NCBI RefSeq assembly: GCF_000265365.1
Contig: NC_018011.1
Span: 1,922,001 to 1,986,000 of the forward strand
Source: Alistipes finegoldii DSM 17242
GTDB taxonomy: Bacteria > Bacteroidota > Bacteroidia > Bacteroidales > Rikenellaceae
Length of the DNA stretch: 64,000 nt
Direction of reading: 5' to 3'
The notes beneath the pieces are model-generated. The model searched no databases. It saw only the letters and a list, made by a program, of their open reading frames with translations, and was not told the origin of the DNA. How positions within the stretch are numbered: the first letter of the stretch is position 1; each line of letters starts with the position of its first letter. Shown piece by piece: positions 7,760-16,161 of this stretch. The translations under genes were made by a program, and so were the position numbers.

Positions 7760-8158
7760 ATGACTGATCCTATTGCGGACTTTCTGACCAGAATTAGAAA
7801 CGCAGTGAAAGCCAACCACAAGGTGGTTGAAGCTCCTGGCTCAAAAATTAAGCAGGAAATCACTAAGATTCTTTACGAGCAGGGCTACATCCTCGCTTAC
7901 AAATTCGACACCGACGAGAAAGGTCACCCGTCGATCAAAATCGCCCTTAAATGGGACGCTGCCACCAAGGGCAACGCCATCAAGGACCTCAAGCGCGTGA
8001 GCCGTCCGGGTCTGCGCCAGTATGTGTCGGTGGCCGACATGCCCCGCGTGCTGAACGGTCTGGGCATCGCCGTGCTCTCGACTTCGAAAGGCATCATGAC
8101 CGACGCCAAGGCCCGTAAGGAAAACGTGGGCGGCGAGGTGCTGTGCTACATCTACTAA
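7760..8158 (+). CDS. rpsH: Small ribosomal subunit protein S8
   Basis: 132 aa. It starts MTDPIADFLTRIRNAVKANH and ends with STSKGIMTDAKARKENVGGEVLCYIY, standard S8. S8 organises the central domain of 16S rRNA and in E. coli is the translational repressor of the spc operon. Here it heads a second transcription unit after the 920-base break, with its own promoter and a leader of about 155 nt. Confidence 0.98.
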   Translation: MTDPIADFLTRIRNAVKANHKVVEAPGSKIKQEITKILYEQGYILAYKFDTDEKGHPSIKIALKWDAATKGNAIKDLKRVSRPGLRQYVSVADMPRVLNGLGIAVLSTSKGIMTDAKARKENVGGEVLCYIY

Positions 8159-8183
8159 CGGAAATTTTTAAACAAGAACAACA

Positions 8184-8771
8184 ATGTCAAGAATTGGTAA
8201 ATTACCTGTAAACCTGCCCGCCGGCGTTACCGTAGAGGTTTCGGCCGACAATGTGGTAAGCGTGAAAGGGCCACTCGGGACGCTGAGTCAGAAAGTGGAC
8301 TCGGACATCAAGGTAGAGGTCGGCACGCACAAGGACATCCACACCGGAAACGAAATTCCCGCCGTGCTCGTATCGCGTCCTACCAACCAGCCCCGCCACC
8401 GTTCGCTGCACGGTCTCTACCGCGCGCTGATCAACAACATGGTCGTCGGCGTATCGAAGGGCTACGAAATCAAACAGGAGCTCGTGGGCGTCGGTTTCAA
8501 AGCCGAAGTCAAGGGCCAGATTCTCGAAATGAGTCTCGGTTATTCGCACGACACGCATTTCATGCTTCCCAAGGAGGTGACCGCTACCGCCGTGACGGAG
8601 AAGAAGGGCAACCCGATCGTAACGCTGAAGAGCATGGACAAGCAGCTCATCGGCCAAGTCGCCGCCAAGATCCGTTCGCTGCGCAAGCCGGAGCCGTACA
8701 AGGGCAAGGGTATCAAGTTCGTCGGCGAGCAGTTGCGTCGCAAGGCCGGCAAATCAGCAGGTGCTAAATAG
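8184..8771 (+). CDS. rplF: Large ribosomal subunit protein L6
   Basis: 195 aa, slightly longer than E. coli L6 (177). It begins MSRIGKLPVNLPAGVTVEV and has the C-terminal RSLRKPEPYKGKGIKFVGE signature. An insert near residues 45-60 (GTHKDIHTGNEIPAV) accounts for the extra length. L6 sits near the factor-binding site of the 50S. Confidence 0.98.
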   Translation: MSRIGKLPVNLPAGVTVEVSADNVVSVKGPLGTLSQKVDSDIKVEVGTHKDIHTGNEIPAVLVSRPTNQPRHRSLHGLYRALINNMVVGVSKGYEIKQELVGVGFKAEVKGQILEMSLGYSHDTHFMLPKEVTATAVTEKKGNPIVTLKSMDKQLIGQVAAKIRSLRKPEPYKGKGIKFVGEQLRRKAGKSAGAK

Positions 8772-8787
8772 TAAATAGTCTAGAGTT

Positions 8788-9150
8788 ATGTCATTGAACA
8801 AGATAGAAAGAAGAGAGAGGATCAAGATGCGTATCCGCAAGATCGTGAGCGGAACCGCCGAACAGCCTCGCATGACTGTATATCGTAGCAACAAGCAGAT
8901 CTACGTGCAGTTTATTGATGACCTTGCAGGTGTGACCATGGCTGCGGCATCCTCGCTGGACAAAGAGGTGGCGGAAGCCGCCGCCGGCAAGAACAAGTGC
9001 GAAGTAGCCGCCCTCGTGGGCAAACTGGCTGCCGAGCGCGCTGCCGCCAAAGGCATTTCGTCCGTAGCGTTCGACCGCAACGGCTACCTGTATCACGGAA
9101 GAGTTAAACAGCTGGCCGAAGCAGCACGCGAAGGCGGTCTTAAATTCTAA
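8788..9150 (+). CDS. rplR: Large ribosomal subunit protein L18
   Basis: 120 aa. The blocks RPRM-type AEQPRMTVYRSNKQIYVQ, GKLAAERAAAKGISSVAFDRNGY and YHGRVKQLAEAAREGGLKF identify L18, which binds 5S rRNA with L5. It is in cluster order, 6 bases before rpsE. Confidence 0.98.
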   Translation: MSLNKIERRERIKMRIRKIVSGTAEQPRMTVYRSNKQIYVQFIDDLAGVTMAAASSLDKEVAEAAAGKNKCEVAALVGKLAAERAAAKGISSVAFDRNGYLYHGRVKQLAEAAREGGLKF

Positions 9151-9156
9151 GCGATT

Positions 9157-9675
9157 ATGTCAAATACCAACATAAAGAAAGTACGCACTAGCGATCTCGA
9201 GCTTAAGGACAGACTCGTAAGCATTCAGCGTGTTACCAAGGTAACCAAGGGAGGTCGTACATTCAGTTTCTCGGCCATTGTCGTCGTCGGTAACGAGGAC
9301 GGCGTCGTAGGCTACGGTCTGGGCAAGGCTTCGGAGGTTCAGTCGGCCATCGCCAAAGGCGTGGAGGACGCAAAGAAGAATCTTGTGAAGATCCCCGTTA
9401 TCAACGGTACGATTCCCCACAAGCAGGAGCTCCGTTTCGGCGGTTCGCTCGTCATGATCCGCCCGGCCGCTCCCGGTACGGGTATCATCGCCGGCGGTGC
9501 CATGCGTGCCGTGCTGGAGTCGGTGGGCGTGAAGAACGTGCTCGCCAAGAGCAAAGGTTCGTCGAACCCCCACAACTTGGTGAAGGCTACCATCGGCGCT
9601 CTCTGCGAGCTGCGCGATGCGCACAGCATCGCCCGCCTGCGCGGTATCTCGATGGACAAGGTGTTTAACGGTTAA
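9157..9675 (+). CDS. rpsE: Small ribosomal subunit protein S5
   Basis: 172 aa. It contains RVTKVTKGGRTFSFSA and GLGKASEVQSAIAKGVEDAK from the double-stranded RNA-binding-like N-terminal domain, then GTGIIAGGAMRAVLE. S5 contributes to mRNA unwinding and decoding accuracy. It is in cluster order and followed by rpmD after 14 bases. Confidence 0.98.
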   Translation: MSNTNIKKVRTSDLELKDRLVSIQRVTKVTKGGRTFSFSAIVVVGNEDGVVGYGLGKASEVQSAIAKGVEDAKKNLVKIPVINGTIPHKQELRFGGSLVMIRPAAPGTGIIAGGAMRAVLESVGVKNVLAKSKGSSNPHNLVKATIGALCELRDAHSIARLRGISMDKVFNG

Positions 9676-9689
9676 TTTCGTAGAGACAA

Positions 9690-9932
9690 ATGGCAAGATT
9701 GAAAATCACCCAAGTCAAAAGCCGCATCGGCGCAACCGAGCGTCAGTGCAAAAACCTCGACGCGCTGGGACTGAAGAGGATCAACGCGAGCGTCGAGCAC
9801 GACGACTCGGCGATCATCAAAGGCATGATCGAGCGTGTGAAGCACCTCGTCAAAGTGGAAGAGGTAGCCGTCAAGAAGGCTGCAGCGCCCAAGGCTAAGA
9901 AAGCCGAGGCTACGGAGGCAGCAGCAGAATAA
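9690..9932 (+). CDS. rpmD: Large ribosomal subunit protein L30 with charged C-terminal tail
   Basis: 80 aa. The first roughly 58 residues are a normal L30 (ARLKITQVKSRIGATERQ and GLKRINASVEH). The last 20 or so residues form an Ala/Lys/Glu tail (KKAAAPKAKKAEATE) absent from the 59-aa E. coli protein. A similar Ala/Lys-rich tail appears on L17 in this window. Confidence 0.96.
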   Translation: MARLKITQVKSRIGATERQCKNLDALGLKRINASVEHDDSAIIKGMIERVKHLVKVEEVAVKKAAAPKAKKAEATEAAAE

Positions 9933-9959
9933 GTTTAACAGCTAAGAAGTAATTTTACG

Positions 9960-10406
9960 ATGGAACTCAATAATCTCAAACCTGCAAAGGGTTCAACGCA
10001 CCACGACAAACGTATCGGTCGCGGTGCCGGTTCGGGTCACGGTGGCACGGCCACGCGTGGTCACAAGGGTGCGCAGTCGCGTTCGGGTTACTCGCGTAAG
10101 CTGGGCTTCGAAGGCGGTCAGATGCCGCTCCAGCGTCGTCTCCCCAAGTTCGGTTTCACCAACCTGAAGCGCGTTGAATTCAAGGCGATCAACCTCTCGA
10201 CCCTTGAGGAGCTGGCCGCCAAGAAATCGCTCGCCGAGATCACGGTAGACACGCTTATCGCCGCAGGTTTCATCTCGTCGAAGGACAAGGTGAAGATCCT
10301 CGGTAACGGCGCTGTTACCAAGGCGCTGAGCGTAAAGGCTCACGCATTCTCGAAGAGCGCCGAAGCGGCCATCACGGCCGCGGGCGGCAGCGTCGAAAAA
10401 CTCTAG
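9960..10406 (+). CDS. rplO: Large ribosomal subunit protein L15
   Basis: 148 aa. The Gly/Arg-rich N-terminal arm has KRIGRGAGSGHGGTATRGHKG and GGQMPLQRRLPKFGF, both hallmark L15. The arm penetrates the 50S interior; the C-terminal domain ends in AAGGSVEKL. It precedes secY by 22 bases, as in most spc operons. Confidence 0.98.
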   Translation: MELNNLKPAKGSTHHDKRIGRGAGSGHGGTATRGHKGAQSRSGYSRKLGFEGGQMPLQRRLPKFGFTNLKRVEFKAINLSTLEELAAKKSLAEITVDTLIAAGFISSKDKVKILGNGAVTKALSVKAHAFSKSAEAAITAAGGSVEKL

Positions 10407-10428
10407 GAACCCTTAGAAACCGAAAATT

Positions 10429-11805
10429 ATGAATCAGTATCTCGTTGTTGGCGTCGTCTTTTTAGTGGTAATCGCTCTTTTGGCGACCAACAAGAAATTG
10501 GTTGAAACGCTCAAGAATATCTACAAGATCGAGGAGCTGCGCAAACGTGTGATCTACACGATCGGGCTGCTGCTGGTCTACCGCTTGGGTAGTTTCGTAG
10601 TGATTCCGGGCATCAACCCCAACGCCTTGGGCGAGGGGTCGGCTTACGCCAGCCAGCTGGAGGGCAACGGACTGCTGGGTCTGTTGAACGTATTCTCCGG
10701 CGGCGCATTCGGCAACGCCGCGATTCTTGCGCTCGGAGTCATGCCGTACATCACCGCCTCCATCATCATCCAGCTCATGGGTATGATGATCCCGTATTTC
10801 CAGAAAATGCAGAAGGAAGGTGAGAGCGGCCGCCGCAAGATGAACCAGTGGACGCGCTTTCTGACGATCGGCGTGCTGATCCTGCAGGGTCCGGCGTATA
10901 TCGCCAACCTGTATCATCAGGTCCCCACTGCATTCGTTTACGGCAACTCGTTCGGCTTCGTTGCCTATGCGACGACGATCCTGATCGCGGGTACCATGTT
11001 CATCATGTGGCTCGGCGAGAAGATCACGGACAAGGGTATCGGTAACGGTATCTCGCTGATAATCATGATCGGCATCGTGGCACGTCTGCCCCATGCGCTG
11101 TTGGCCGAGGTCAATGCGCGCTTCCAGACCGCCAGCGGCAGCGCTATCATGCTTATCCTCGAACTGGTGCTCCTGTTCCTCGTCTTCATGGCGACGATCG
11201 CCCTCGTGCAGGCTGTCCGCAAGGTCCCTGTACAGTATGCAAAGCGTATCGTCGGTAACAAACAGTACGGCGGCGTACGTCAGTACATTCCGCTGAAGAT
11301 GAATGCCGCGAATGTGATGCCTATCATCTTCGCGCAGGCTCTGATGTTTATTCCGGCGCTGTTCTCCGGGACGGCTTTCGCGGCTGCCTTCAGTTCGATG
11401 ACCGGCTTCTGGTACAACTTCACGCTTGCAGTGCTGGTAATCGCGTTCACCTACTTCTACACCGCGATTATCATCAATCCTCAAATGATGGCCGATGACA
11501 TGAAGCGAAACGGCGGCTTTATTCCGGGTGTGAAACCGGGTAAGCAGACCGTGAACTACATCGACACCATCATGACGCGTATCACGCTCCCCGGTTCGTT
11601 CTTCCTTGCCATCGTGGCGATTCTGCCCGCTCTGGCGATGAAGTTCTTGGGCATACAGCAGGCGTTCGCCTACTTCTACGGAGGTACGTCGCTGCTGATT
11701 ATGGTCGGCGTGGTGCTCGACACTCTGAAGCAGATCGAGAGCTACCTGCTGATGCGCCACTACGATGGTCTGATGAAGACCGGACGTATTCAGGGGCGTC
11801 ATTAG
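10429..11805 (+). CDS. secY: Preprotein translocase channel subunit SecY
   Basis: 458 aa integral membrane protein, the channel of the Sec translocon. Family sequence is clear: YRLGSFVVIPGINPNAL, GLLGLLNVFSGGA, the plug-region ALGVMPYITASIIIQL, and later ADDMKRNGGFIPGVKPGKQT. The ATG at 10429 adds an extra hydrophobic stretch (VVGVVFLVVIALLA, residues 6-19) before the usual amphipathic start ETLKNIYKIEELRKR. An in-frame TTG at 10498 would give a conventional N terminus. Which start is used cannot be decided from sequence alone. It lies between rplO and map in the usual order. Confidence 0.96.
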   Translation: MNQYLVVGVVFLVVIALLATNKKLVETLKNIYKIEELRKRVIYTIGLLLVYRLGSFVVIPGINPNALGEGSAYASQLEGNGLLGLLNVFSGGAFGNAAILALGVMPYITASIIIQLMGMMIPYFQKMQKEGESGRRKMNQWTRFLTIGVLILQGPAYIANLYHQVPTAFVYGNSFGFVAYATTILIAGTMFIMWLGEKITDKGIGNGISLIIMIGIVARLPHALLAEVNARFQTASGSAIMLILELVLLFLVFMATIALVQAVRKVPVQYAKRIVGNKQYGGVRQYIPLKMNAANVMPIIFAQALMFIPALFSGTAFAAAFSSMTGFWYNFTLAVLVIAFTYFYTAIIINPQMMADDMKRNGGFIPGVKPGKQTVNYIDTIMTRITLPGSFFLAIVAILPALAMKFLGIQQAFAYFYGGTSLLIMVGVVLDTLKQIESYLLMRHYDGLMKTGRIQGRH

Positions 11806-11833
11806 GAGTTTTCCGAAGAGTTCTTAGCGAAGA

Positions 11834-12610
11834 ATGATATATATAAAGACAGACGAGGAGATAGAGCTGCTCCGCGAGAACAATATACTGGTGTCGAAGA
11901 CACTGGCGGAGGTGGGTCGCCACATCCGTCCGGGTGTCACCACCAAGTTTTTGGACTCGATTGCCGAGGATTTCATCCGCGCGCACGGAGCAGTTCCCGC
12001 CTTCCTCGGATATCAGGGATTTCCCGCTTCGTTGTGTGTATCGGTAAACGAACAGGTAGTTCACGGTATCCCATCCTCGAAATGCGTCCTCAAGGAGGGC
12101 GACATCGTTTCGGTCGATTGCGGTACGTTTATGAAGGGGTTTGTTGGTGATTCGGCGTATACGTTCGCCGTCGGAGAGGTTGCCGAGGAAGTACGGCAGC
12201 TTATGGAGGTCACCAAAGAGGCTCTTTATAAAGGTACGGCGCAGGCTAAAGCCGGCAACCGCGTAGGCGACGTGTCGGCAGCCGTGCAGGAGTATGCCGA
12301 AAGCTTCGGTTACGGCGTGGTGCGGGAGTTGGAGGGACACGGTTTGGGTCGCAAGATGCACGAAGACCCCGGTGTTCCGAACTACGGCGCCCGCGGCAGA
12401 GGACCGCTCCTCAAGGAGGGAATGGTCATCTGCATCGAACCCATGATAAACATGGGGACCAAAGCGGTGGTTTTCGAAAGGGATGGCTGGACAGTCCGCA
12501 CGCGCGACCACAAACCCGCGGCGCACTACGAGTTCGCCGTCGCGGTCCGAAAAGACGGTCCCGACGTGCTGACGGACTTTAGTATCATCGAACAGGCAAT
12601 TAACAAGTAA
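11834..12610 (+). CDS. map: Methionine aminopeptidase, type I
   Basis: 258 aa cytosolic metalloenzyme that removes the initiator Met from nascent proteins. The five metal ligands are visible: Asp in VSVDCGTF, Asp in FVGDSAYTF, His in EGHGLGRKMHEDP, Glu in ICIEPMIN and Glu in HYEFAVAV. It lacks an N-terminal zinc-finger extension, as expected for the short bacterial type I enzyme. It sits between secY and infA, the usual spc-alpha junction. Confidence 0.97.
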   Translation: MIYIKTDEEIELLRENNILVSKTLAEVGRHIRPGVTTKFLDSIAEDFIRAHGAVPAFLGYQGFPASLCVSVNEQVVHGIPSSKCVLKEGDIVSVDCGTFMKGFVGDSAYTFAVGEVAEEVRQLMEVTKEALYKGTAQAKAGNRVGDVSAAVQEYAESFGYGVVRELEGHGLGRKMHEDPGVPNYGARGRGPLLKEGMVICIEPMINMGTKAVVFERDGWTVRTRDHKPAAHYEFAVAVRKDGPDVLTDFSIIEQAINK

Positions 12611-12616
12611 GACTCT

Positions 12617-12835
12617 ATGGCTAAACAGGCTGCTATTGAAAGGGACGGCACGATCATCGAGGCCCTGTCCAACGCGATGTTCCGCGTCGAGCTGGACAAC
12701 GGACACGTACTCACCGCCCATATCTCAGGGAAGATGCGTATGCATTACATCAAAATCCTTCCCGGAGATAAAGTTAAAGTGGAGATGACGCCCTACGATT
12801 TGACGAAGGGACGTATATCTTTCCGGTACAAATAA
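12617..12835 (+). CDS. infA: Translation initiation factor IF-1
   Basis: 72 aa OB-fold protein with the near-universal sequence blocks AIERDGTIIEALSNAMFRVELDNGH and KMRMHYIKILPGDKVKVE. IF-1 blocks the A site during initiation. It lies 6 bases after map. Confidence 0.98.
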   Translation: MAKQAAIERDGTIIEALSNAMFRVELDNGHVLTAHISGKMRMHYIKILPGDKVKVEMTPYDLTKGRISFRYK

Positions 12836-12855
12836 CATTAGATTGCTTGAAAATC

Positions 12856-12972
12856 ATGAAAGTAAAAGCATCCATCAAGAAGAGAAGCGAGGATTGCAAG
12901 ATTGTGAAGCGTAAGGGGAAACTCTACGTCATTTGCAAGAAGAATCCCAAGTTTAAAATGCGCCAAGGGTAA
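12856..12972 (+). CDS. rpmJ: Large ribosomal subunit protein L36, zinc-ligand-depleted form
   Basis: 38 aa, starting MKVKASIKKRSEDCKIVKRK and ending KKNPKFKMRQG. The usual L36 zinc ribbon has two Cys in a CxxC, a third Cys and a final His. Here the first Cys of the CxxC is Ser and the His is Phe (PKFKMRQG), leaving only Cys14 and Cys27, so zinc binding is probably lost. It lies 20 bases after infA and 37 bases before rpsM. Confidence 0.95.
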   Translation: MKVKASIKKRSEDCKIVKRKGKLYVICKKNPKFKMRQG

Positions 12973-13009
12973 TGTTTAAACGGTTTATTAAAGAAGAAAA
13001 AGAATTTAT

Positions 13010-13390
13010 ATGGCACGTATAGTCGGTGTAGATTTACCAAAAAATAAGAGAGGCGAGATCGGCTTGACCTATATCTACGGTATCGGTCGTTCGACGGCTC
13101 GCAAGATTCTCGAAGTCGCTGGCATCAGCTACGACCTCAAAGTACAGGACTGGTCGGACGACCAGGTCGGCGCAATCCGTTCGACGATTGCCGACATGGG
13201 CATCAAAGTCGAAGGCGAATGCCGCTCGGCCGTCCAGCTCAACATCAAGCGTCTGATGGATATCGGCTGCTACCGCGGCATCCGTCACCGTCTGGGTCTT
13301 CCCGTTCGCGGTCAGTCGACCAAGAACAACGCCCGCACCCGCAAGGGACGCAAGAAGACTGTCGCAAACAAGAAAAAGGCAACAAAGTAA
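13010..13390 (+). CDS. rpsM: Small ribosomal subunit protein S13
   Basis: 126 aa. It begins MARIVGVDLPKNKRGEIGLTYIYG and ends with the RHRLGLPVRGQSTKNNARTRKG tail that contacts P-site tRNA. It is the first gene of the classical alpha operon block S13-S11-S4-rpoA-L17. Confidence 0.98.
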   Translation: MARIVGVDLPKNKRGEIGLTYIYGIGRSTARKILEVAGISYDLKVQDWSDDQVGAIRSTIADMGIKVEGECRSAVQLNIKRLMDIGCYRGIRHRLGLPVRGQSTKNNARTRKGRKKTVANKKKATK

Positions 13391-13403
13391 TCTTTAGAGA
13401 ATT

Positions 13404-13793
13404 ATGGCAAAGAAAACTGGAACAGTTAAGAAAAAGGTTGTTAAGGTCGGTGCCGTGGGTAACGCTTACGTACACTCCACTTTCAACAACGTGATCATCA
13501 CCATCACCAACGAGGTGGGTGACGTCATCAGCTGGTCTTCGGCCGGTAAGATGGGTTTCCGTGGTTCGAAGAAGAATACTCCGTATGCCGCACAGACCGC
13601 TTCGGCCGACTGCGCGAAGGTCGCTTACGACATGGGCCTGCGCAAGGTGAAAGTGTATGTCAAGGGACCGGGTGCCGGTCGCGAATCGGCCGTGCGCACC
13701 ATCCACGGCGCAGGTATCGAGGTGATGGAGATCATCGACGTTACTCCGCTGCCGCACAACGGTTGCCGTGCTCCTAACCGCCGCCGCGTATAA
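13404..13793 (+). CDS. rpsK: Small ribosomal subunit protein S11
   Basis: 129 aa. It contains AYVHSTFNNVIITITNEVGDVISWSS, KVYVKGPGAGRESAVR and the ending DVTPLPHNGCRAPNRRRV, all standard S11. S11 lies on the 30S platform near the E-site codon. It is in operon order, 13 bases after rpsM. Confidence 0.98.
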   Translation: MAKKTGTVKKKVVKVGAVGNAYVHSTFNNVIITITNEVGDVISWSSAGKMGFRGSKKNTPYAAQTASADCAKVAYDMGLRKVKVYVKGPGAGRESAVRTIHGAGIEVMEIIDVTPLPHNGCRAPNRRRV

Positions 13794-13842
13794 TCTGCGT
13801 CGGGGTAAGGAATATTTCTAAGGTTTTAAAAAAGTCAAAACA

Positions 13843-14451
13843 ATGGGAAAATACATAGGACCAAAATCGAAGATCGCCAGAAAGTTCGGCGAAGCTATTT
13901 ACGGTGCGGACAAGGTGCTCGAAAAGCGCAACTTTCCTCCCGGACAGCACGGTCTGGCGCGTAAGCGCAAGAAAGTGTCGGAGTACGGCACGCAGTTGAG
14001 CGAAAAACAGAAAGCCAAGTATACGTACGGTCTGCTGGAGAAGCAGTTCGCACGCACGTACGATCAGGCGGCCCGTATGGGCGGCATCACGGGCGAGAAC
14101 CTGCTGAAGCTGCTCGAATGCCGTCTGGACAACGTTGTTTACCGCTTGGGTATCGCCCCGACGCGTGCAGCTGCCCGCCAGCTCGTTTCGCACTGCCATA
14201 TTTGTGTGAACGGCAACGTCGTGAACATTCCTTCGTACTCGCTGCGTGCGGGTGACGTCGTGTCGGTTCGCGAGAAGTCGAAGAGTCTGGAAGTGATTTC
14301 GGCATCTCTGGCCGGCGGTTCGAAGAGCCGCTACGCTTGGCTTGAGTGGGATAACGCCTCGATGAGCGGCAAGTTCCTGCAGAAGCCTGAGCGCGAGGAG
14401 ATCCCTGAAAACATCAAGGAGCAGCTCATCGTCGAGTTGTACTCGAAGTAG
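13843..14451 (+). CDS. rpsD: Small ribosomal subunit protein S4
   Basis: 202 aa. It starts MGKYIGPKSKIARKFGE and has RMGGITGENLLKLLECRLDNVVYRLG followed by the S4 RNA-binding domain around ARQLVSHCHICVNG (residues 110-125). There is no N-terminal zinc cluster. S4 initiates 30S assembly and in some bacteria represses the alpha operon. Confidence 0.98.
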   Translation: MGKYIGPKSKIARKFGEAIYGADKVLEKRNFPPGQHGLARKRKKVSEYGTQLSEKQKAKYTYGLLEKQFARTYDQAARMGGITGENLLKLLECRLDNVVYRLGIAPTRAAARQLVSHCHICVNGNVVNIPSYSLRAGDVVSVREKSKSLEVISASLAGGSKSRYAWLEWDNASMSGKFLQKPEREEIPENIKEQLIVELYSK

Positions 14452-14475
14452 TAATCAAACAAATTCAAATATATT

Positions 14476-15468
14476 ATGGCAATATTAGCATTCCAGAAAC
14501 CTGAAAAGGTTATTATGCTTGAATCCACTTCATCGTTCGGAAAGTTCGAGTTCCGGCCGCTGGAGCCCGGATTCGGTATGACTGTCGGTAACGCTTTGCG
14601 TCGTATTCTGCTCTCTTCGCTGGAGGGTTACGCAATCACGACTGTCAAGGTAGCCGGTGTCGACCACGAGTTTGCCGCTATCCCCGGCGTGATGGAGGAT
14701 ATGTTGAAAATCATCCTCAATCTGAAGCAGGTTCGTTTTATCCGCACAGTCGATAATCAGGATGCCGAGAAGGTCTCCATTAACGTTGCGGGTGTGACGG
14801 AGCTGACTGCCGGATATATCTCGAATTACCTCTCGTTCTTCAAGGTGTTGAACCCCGATCTGGTGATCTGCCACCTCGCGCCCGGCACGAAGATGCAGAT
14901 GACGCTGACCATCGGCAAGGGCCGCGGCTACGTACCCGCCGAGGAGAATACTCCCGCCGAGTGCGAGTTCGGAACGCTTCCGATCGACTCGATCTTCACC
15001 CCGATCAAGAACGTGAAGTATTCCATCGAAAACTATCGTGTCGAGCAGAAGACCGACTACGAGAAATTGAATTTGGAAATTACTACCGACGGGTCGATTC
15101 ACCCCAAGGAGGCTCTGAAAGAGGCCGCGAAGATTCTCATCCAGCACTTCATGCTCTTCTCCGACGAGAAGATCACCGTCAACATGGAAGACACCAACGG
15201 CGCCGAAGAGTTCGATGAGGACGTACTCCACATGCGCCAGCTGCTGAAGACCAAGCTCTCGGATCAGGACCTGAGCGTCCGCGCCCTGAACTGTCTGAAA
15301 GCCGCCGACGTGGACACCGTGGGGGACCTCGTGAAGCTCAACCGCAACGACCTGCTGAAGTTCCGCAACTTCGGCAAGAAGTCTTTGACGGAGCTTGACG
15401 AGCTGCTGACCTCGCTCAACCTTAAGTTCGGTATGGACGTATCAATCTACAAACTTGACAAAGATTAA
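14476..15468 (+). CDS. rpoA: RNA polymerase subunit alpha
   Basis: 330 aa. The N-terminal assembly domain has EPGFGMTVGNALRRILLSSLEG. The C-terminal domain (from about residue 255) has LLKTKLSDQDLSVRALNCLKAADV and LLKFRNFGKKSLTELDELL, the DNA- and activator-binding alphaCTD. It lies between rpsD and rplQ, as in nearly all bacteria, 2 bases before rplQ. Confidence 0.99.
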   Translation: MAILAFQKPEKVIMLESTSSFGKFEFRPLEPGFGMTVGNALRRILLSSLEGYAITTVKVAGVDHEFAAIPGVMEDMLKIILNLKQVRFIRTVDNQDAEKVSINVAGVTELTAGYISNYLSFFKVLNPDLVICHLAPGTKMQMTLTIGKGRGYVPAEENTPAECEFGTLPIDSIFTPIKNVKYSIENYRVEQKTDYEKLNLEITTDGSIHPKEALKEAAKILIQHFMLFSDEKITVNMEDTNGAEEFDEDVLHMRQLLKTKLSDQDLSVRALNCLKAADVDTVGDLVKLNRNDLLKFRNFGKKSLTELDELLTSLNLKFGMDVSIYKLDKD

Positions 15469-15470
15469 TT

Positions 15471-16076
15471 ATGAGACACAATAAGAATTTTAACCACCTT
15501 GGCCGTCAGGCGGGACACCGTAAAGCGTTGATGTCGAATATGGCTTCGTCGCTCATCCTGCACAAGCGTATCGAGACCACCGTTGCCAAAGCCAAGGCCG
15601 TTCGCCAGTTCATCGAACCGCTGGTGACCAAGTCGAAGGACGACACGACGCACTCGCGCCGTATCGTTTTCTCGTACCTCAAGCAGAAAGAGGCCGTAAC
15701 CGAGTTGTTCCGCACCATCGCGCCGAAGATCGCCGATCGTCCGGGCGGTTACACCCGCATCCTGAAGACCGGTTTCCGTCTGGGCGACGCTGCCGACATG
15801 TGCATCATCGAGTTCGTCGATTTCAACGACGCTTACACGCTGGGCATCGCTCCCGCAGCCGCTGCCGAGGCTAAACCCAAGACGCGCCGTTCGCGCAAAC
15901 CCGCAGCGAAGAAGACCGACGCTGTCGAGGAGGCTACCGTTGTCGAGGGCGAAGCCAAGAAAGCCGCACCCAAGAAGGCCGCTGCTCCGAAGGCTGCGAA
16001 ACCGGCCGCTCCCAAAGCGGCCAAGGTTGCCGCTCCGAAGGTTGCCAAGAAGACCAACGTGGGCAAGAAAATGTAG
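15471..16076 (+). CDS. rplQ: Large ribosomal subunit protein L17 with long Ala/Lys/Pro tail
   Basis: 201 aa, while the L17 core is about 120. Residues 1-125 are the core (LGRQAGHRKALMSNMASSL and PGGYTRILKTGFRLGDAADM). The remaining roughly 75 residues are a low-complexity basic tail of repeated KKAAAPKAAKP-like units. This is the last ribosomal gene; a hairpin follows the stop, then the IS element 52 bases downstream. Confidence 0.97.
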   Translation: MRHNKNFNHLGRQAGHRKALMSNMASSLILHKRIETTVAKAKAVRQFIEPLVTKSKDDTTHSRRIVFSYLKQKEAVTELFRTIAPKIADRPGGYTRILKTGFRLGDAADMCIIEFVDFNDAYTLGIAPAAAAEAKPKTRRSRKPAAKKTDAVEEATVVEGEAKKAAPKKAAAPKAAKPAAPKAAKVAAPKVAKKTNVGKKM

Positions 16077-16096
16077 TTTTCCGTTTAATCGGAAAA
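16077..16096 (+). terminator. Hairpin at the end of the ribosomal cluster
   Basis: TTTTCCG (16077-16083) pairs perfectly with CGGAAAA (16090-16096) around a TTTAAT loop, right at the rplQ stop. A second partial copy (CGGAAAATCCGG) follows. There is no long T run, so termination strength is uncertain. Confidence 0.55.
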
Positions 16097-16161
16097 CGAT
16101 CGGAAAATCCGGATACCCCGATGTGAAGTGCACCCCAAATATTGGACGGATTAGTATTTGT

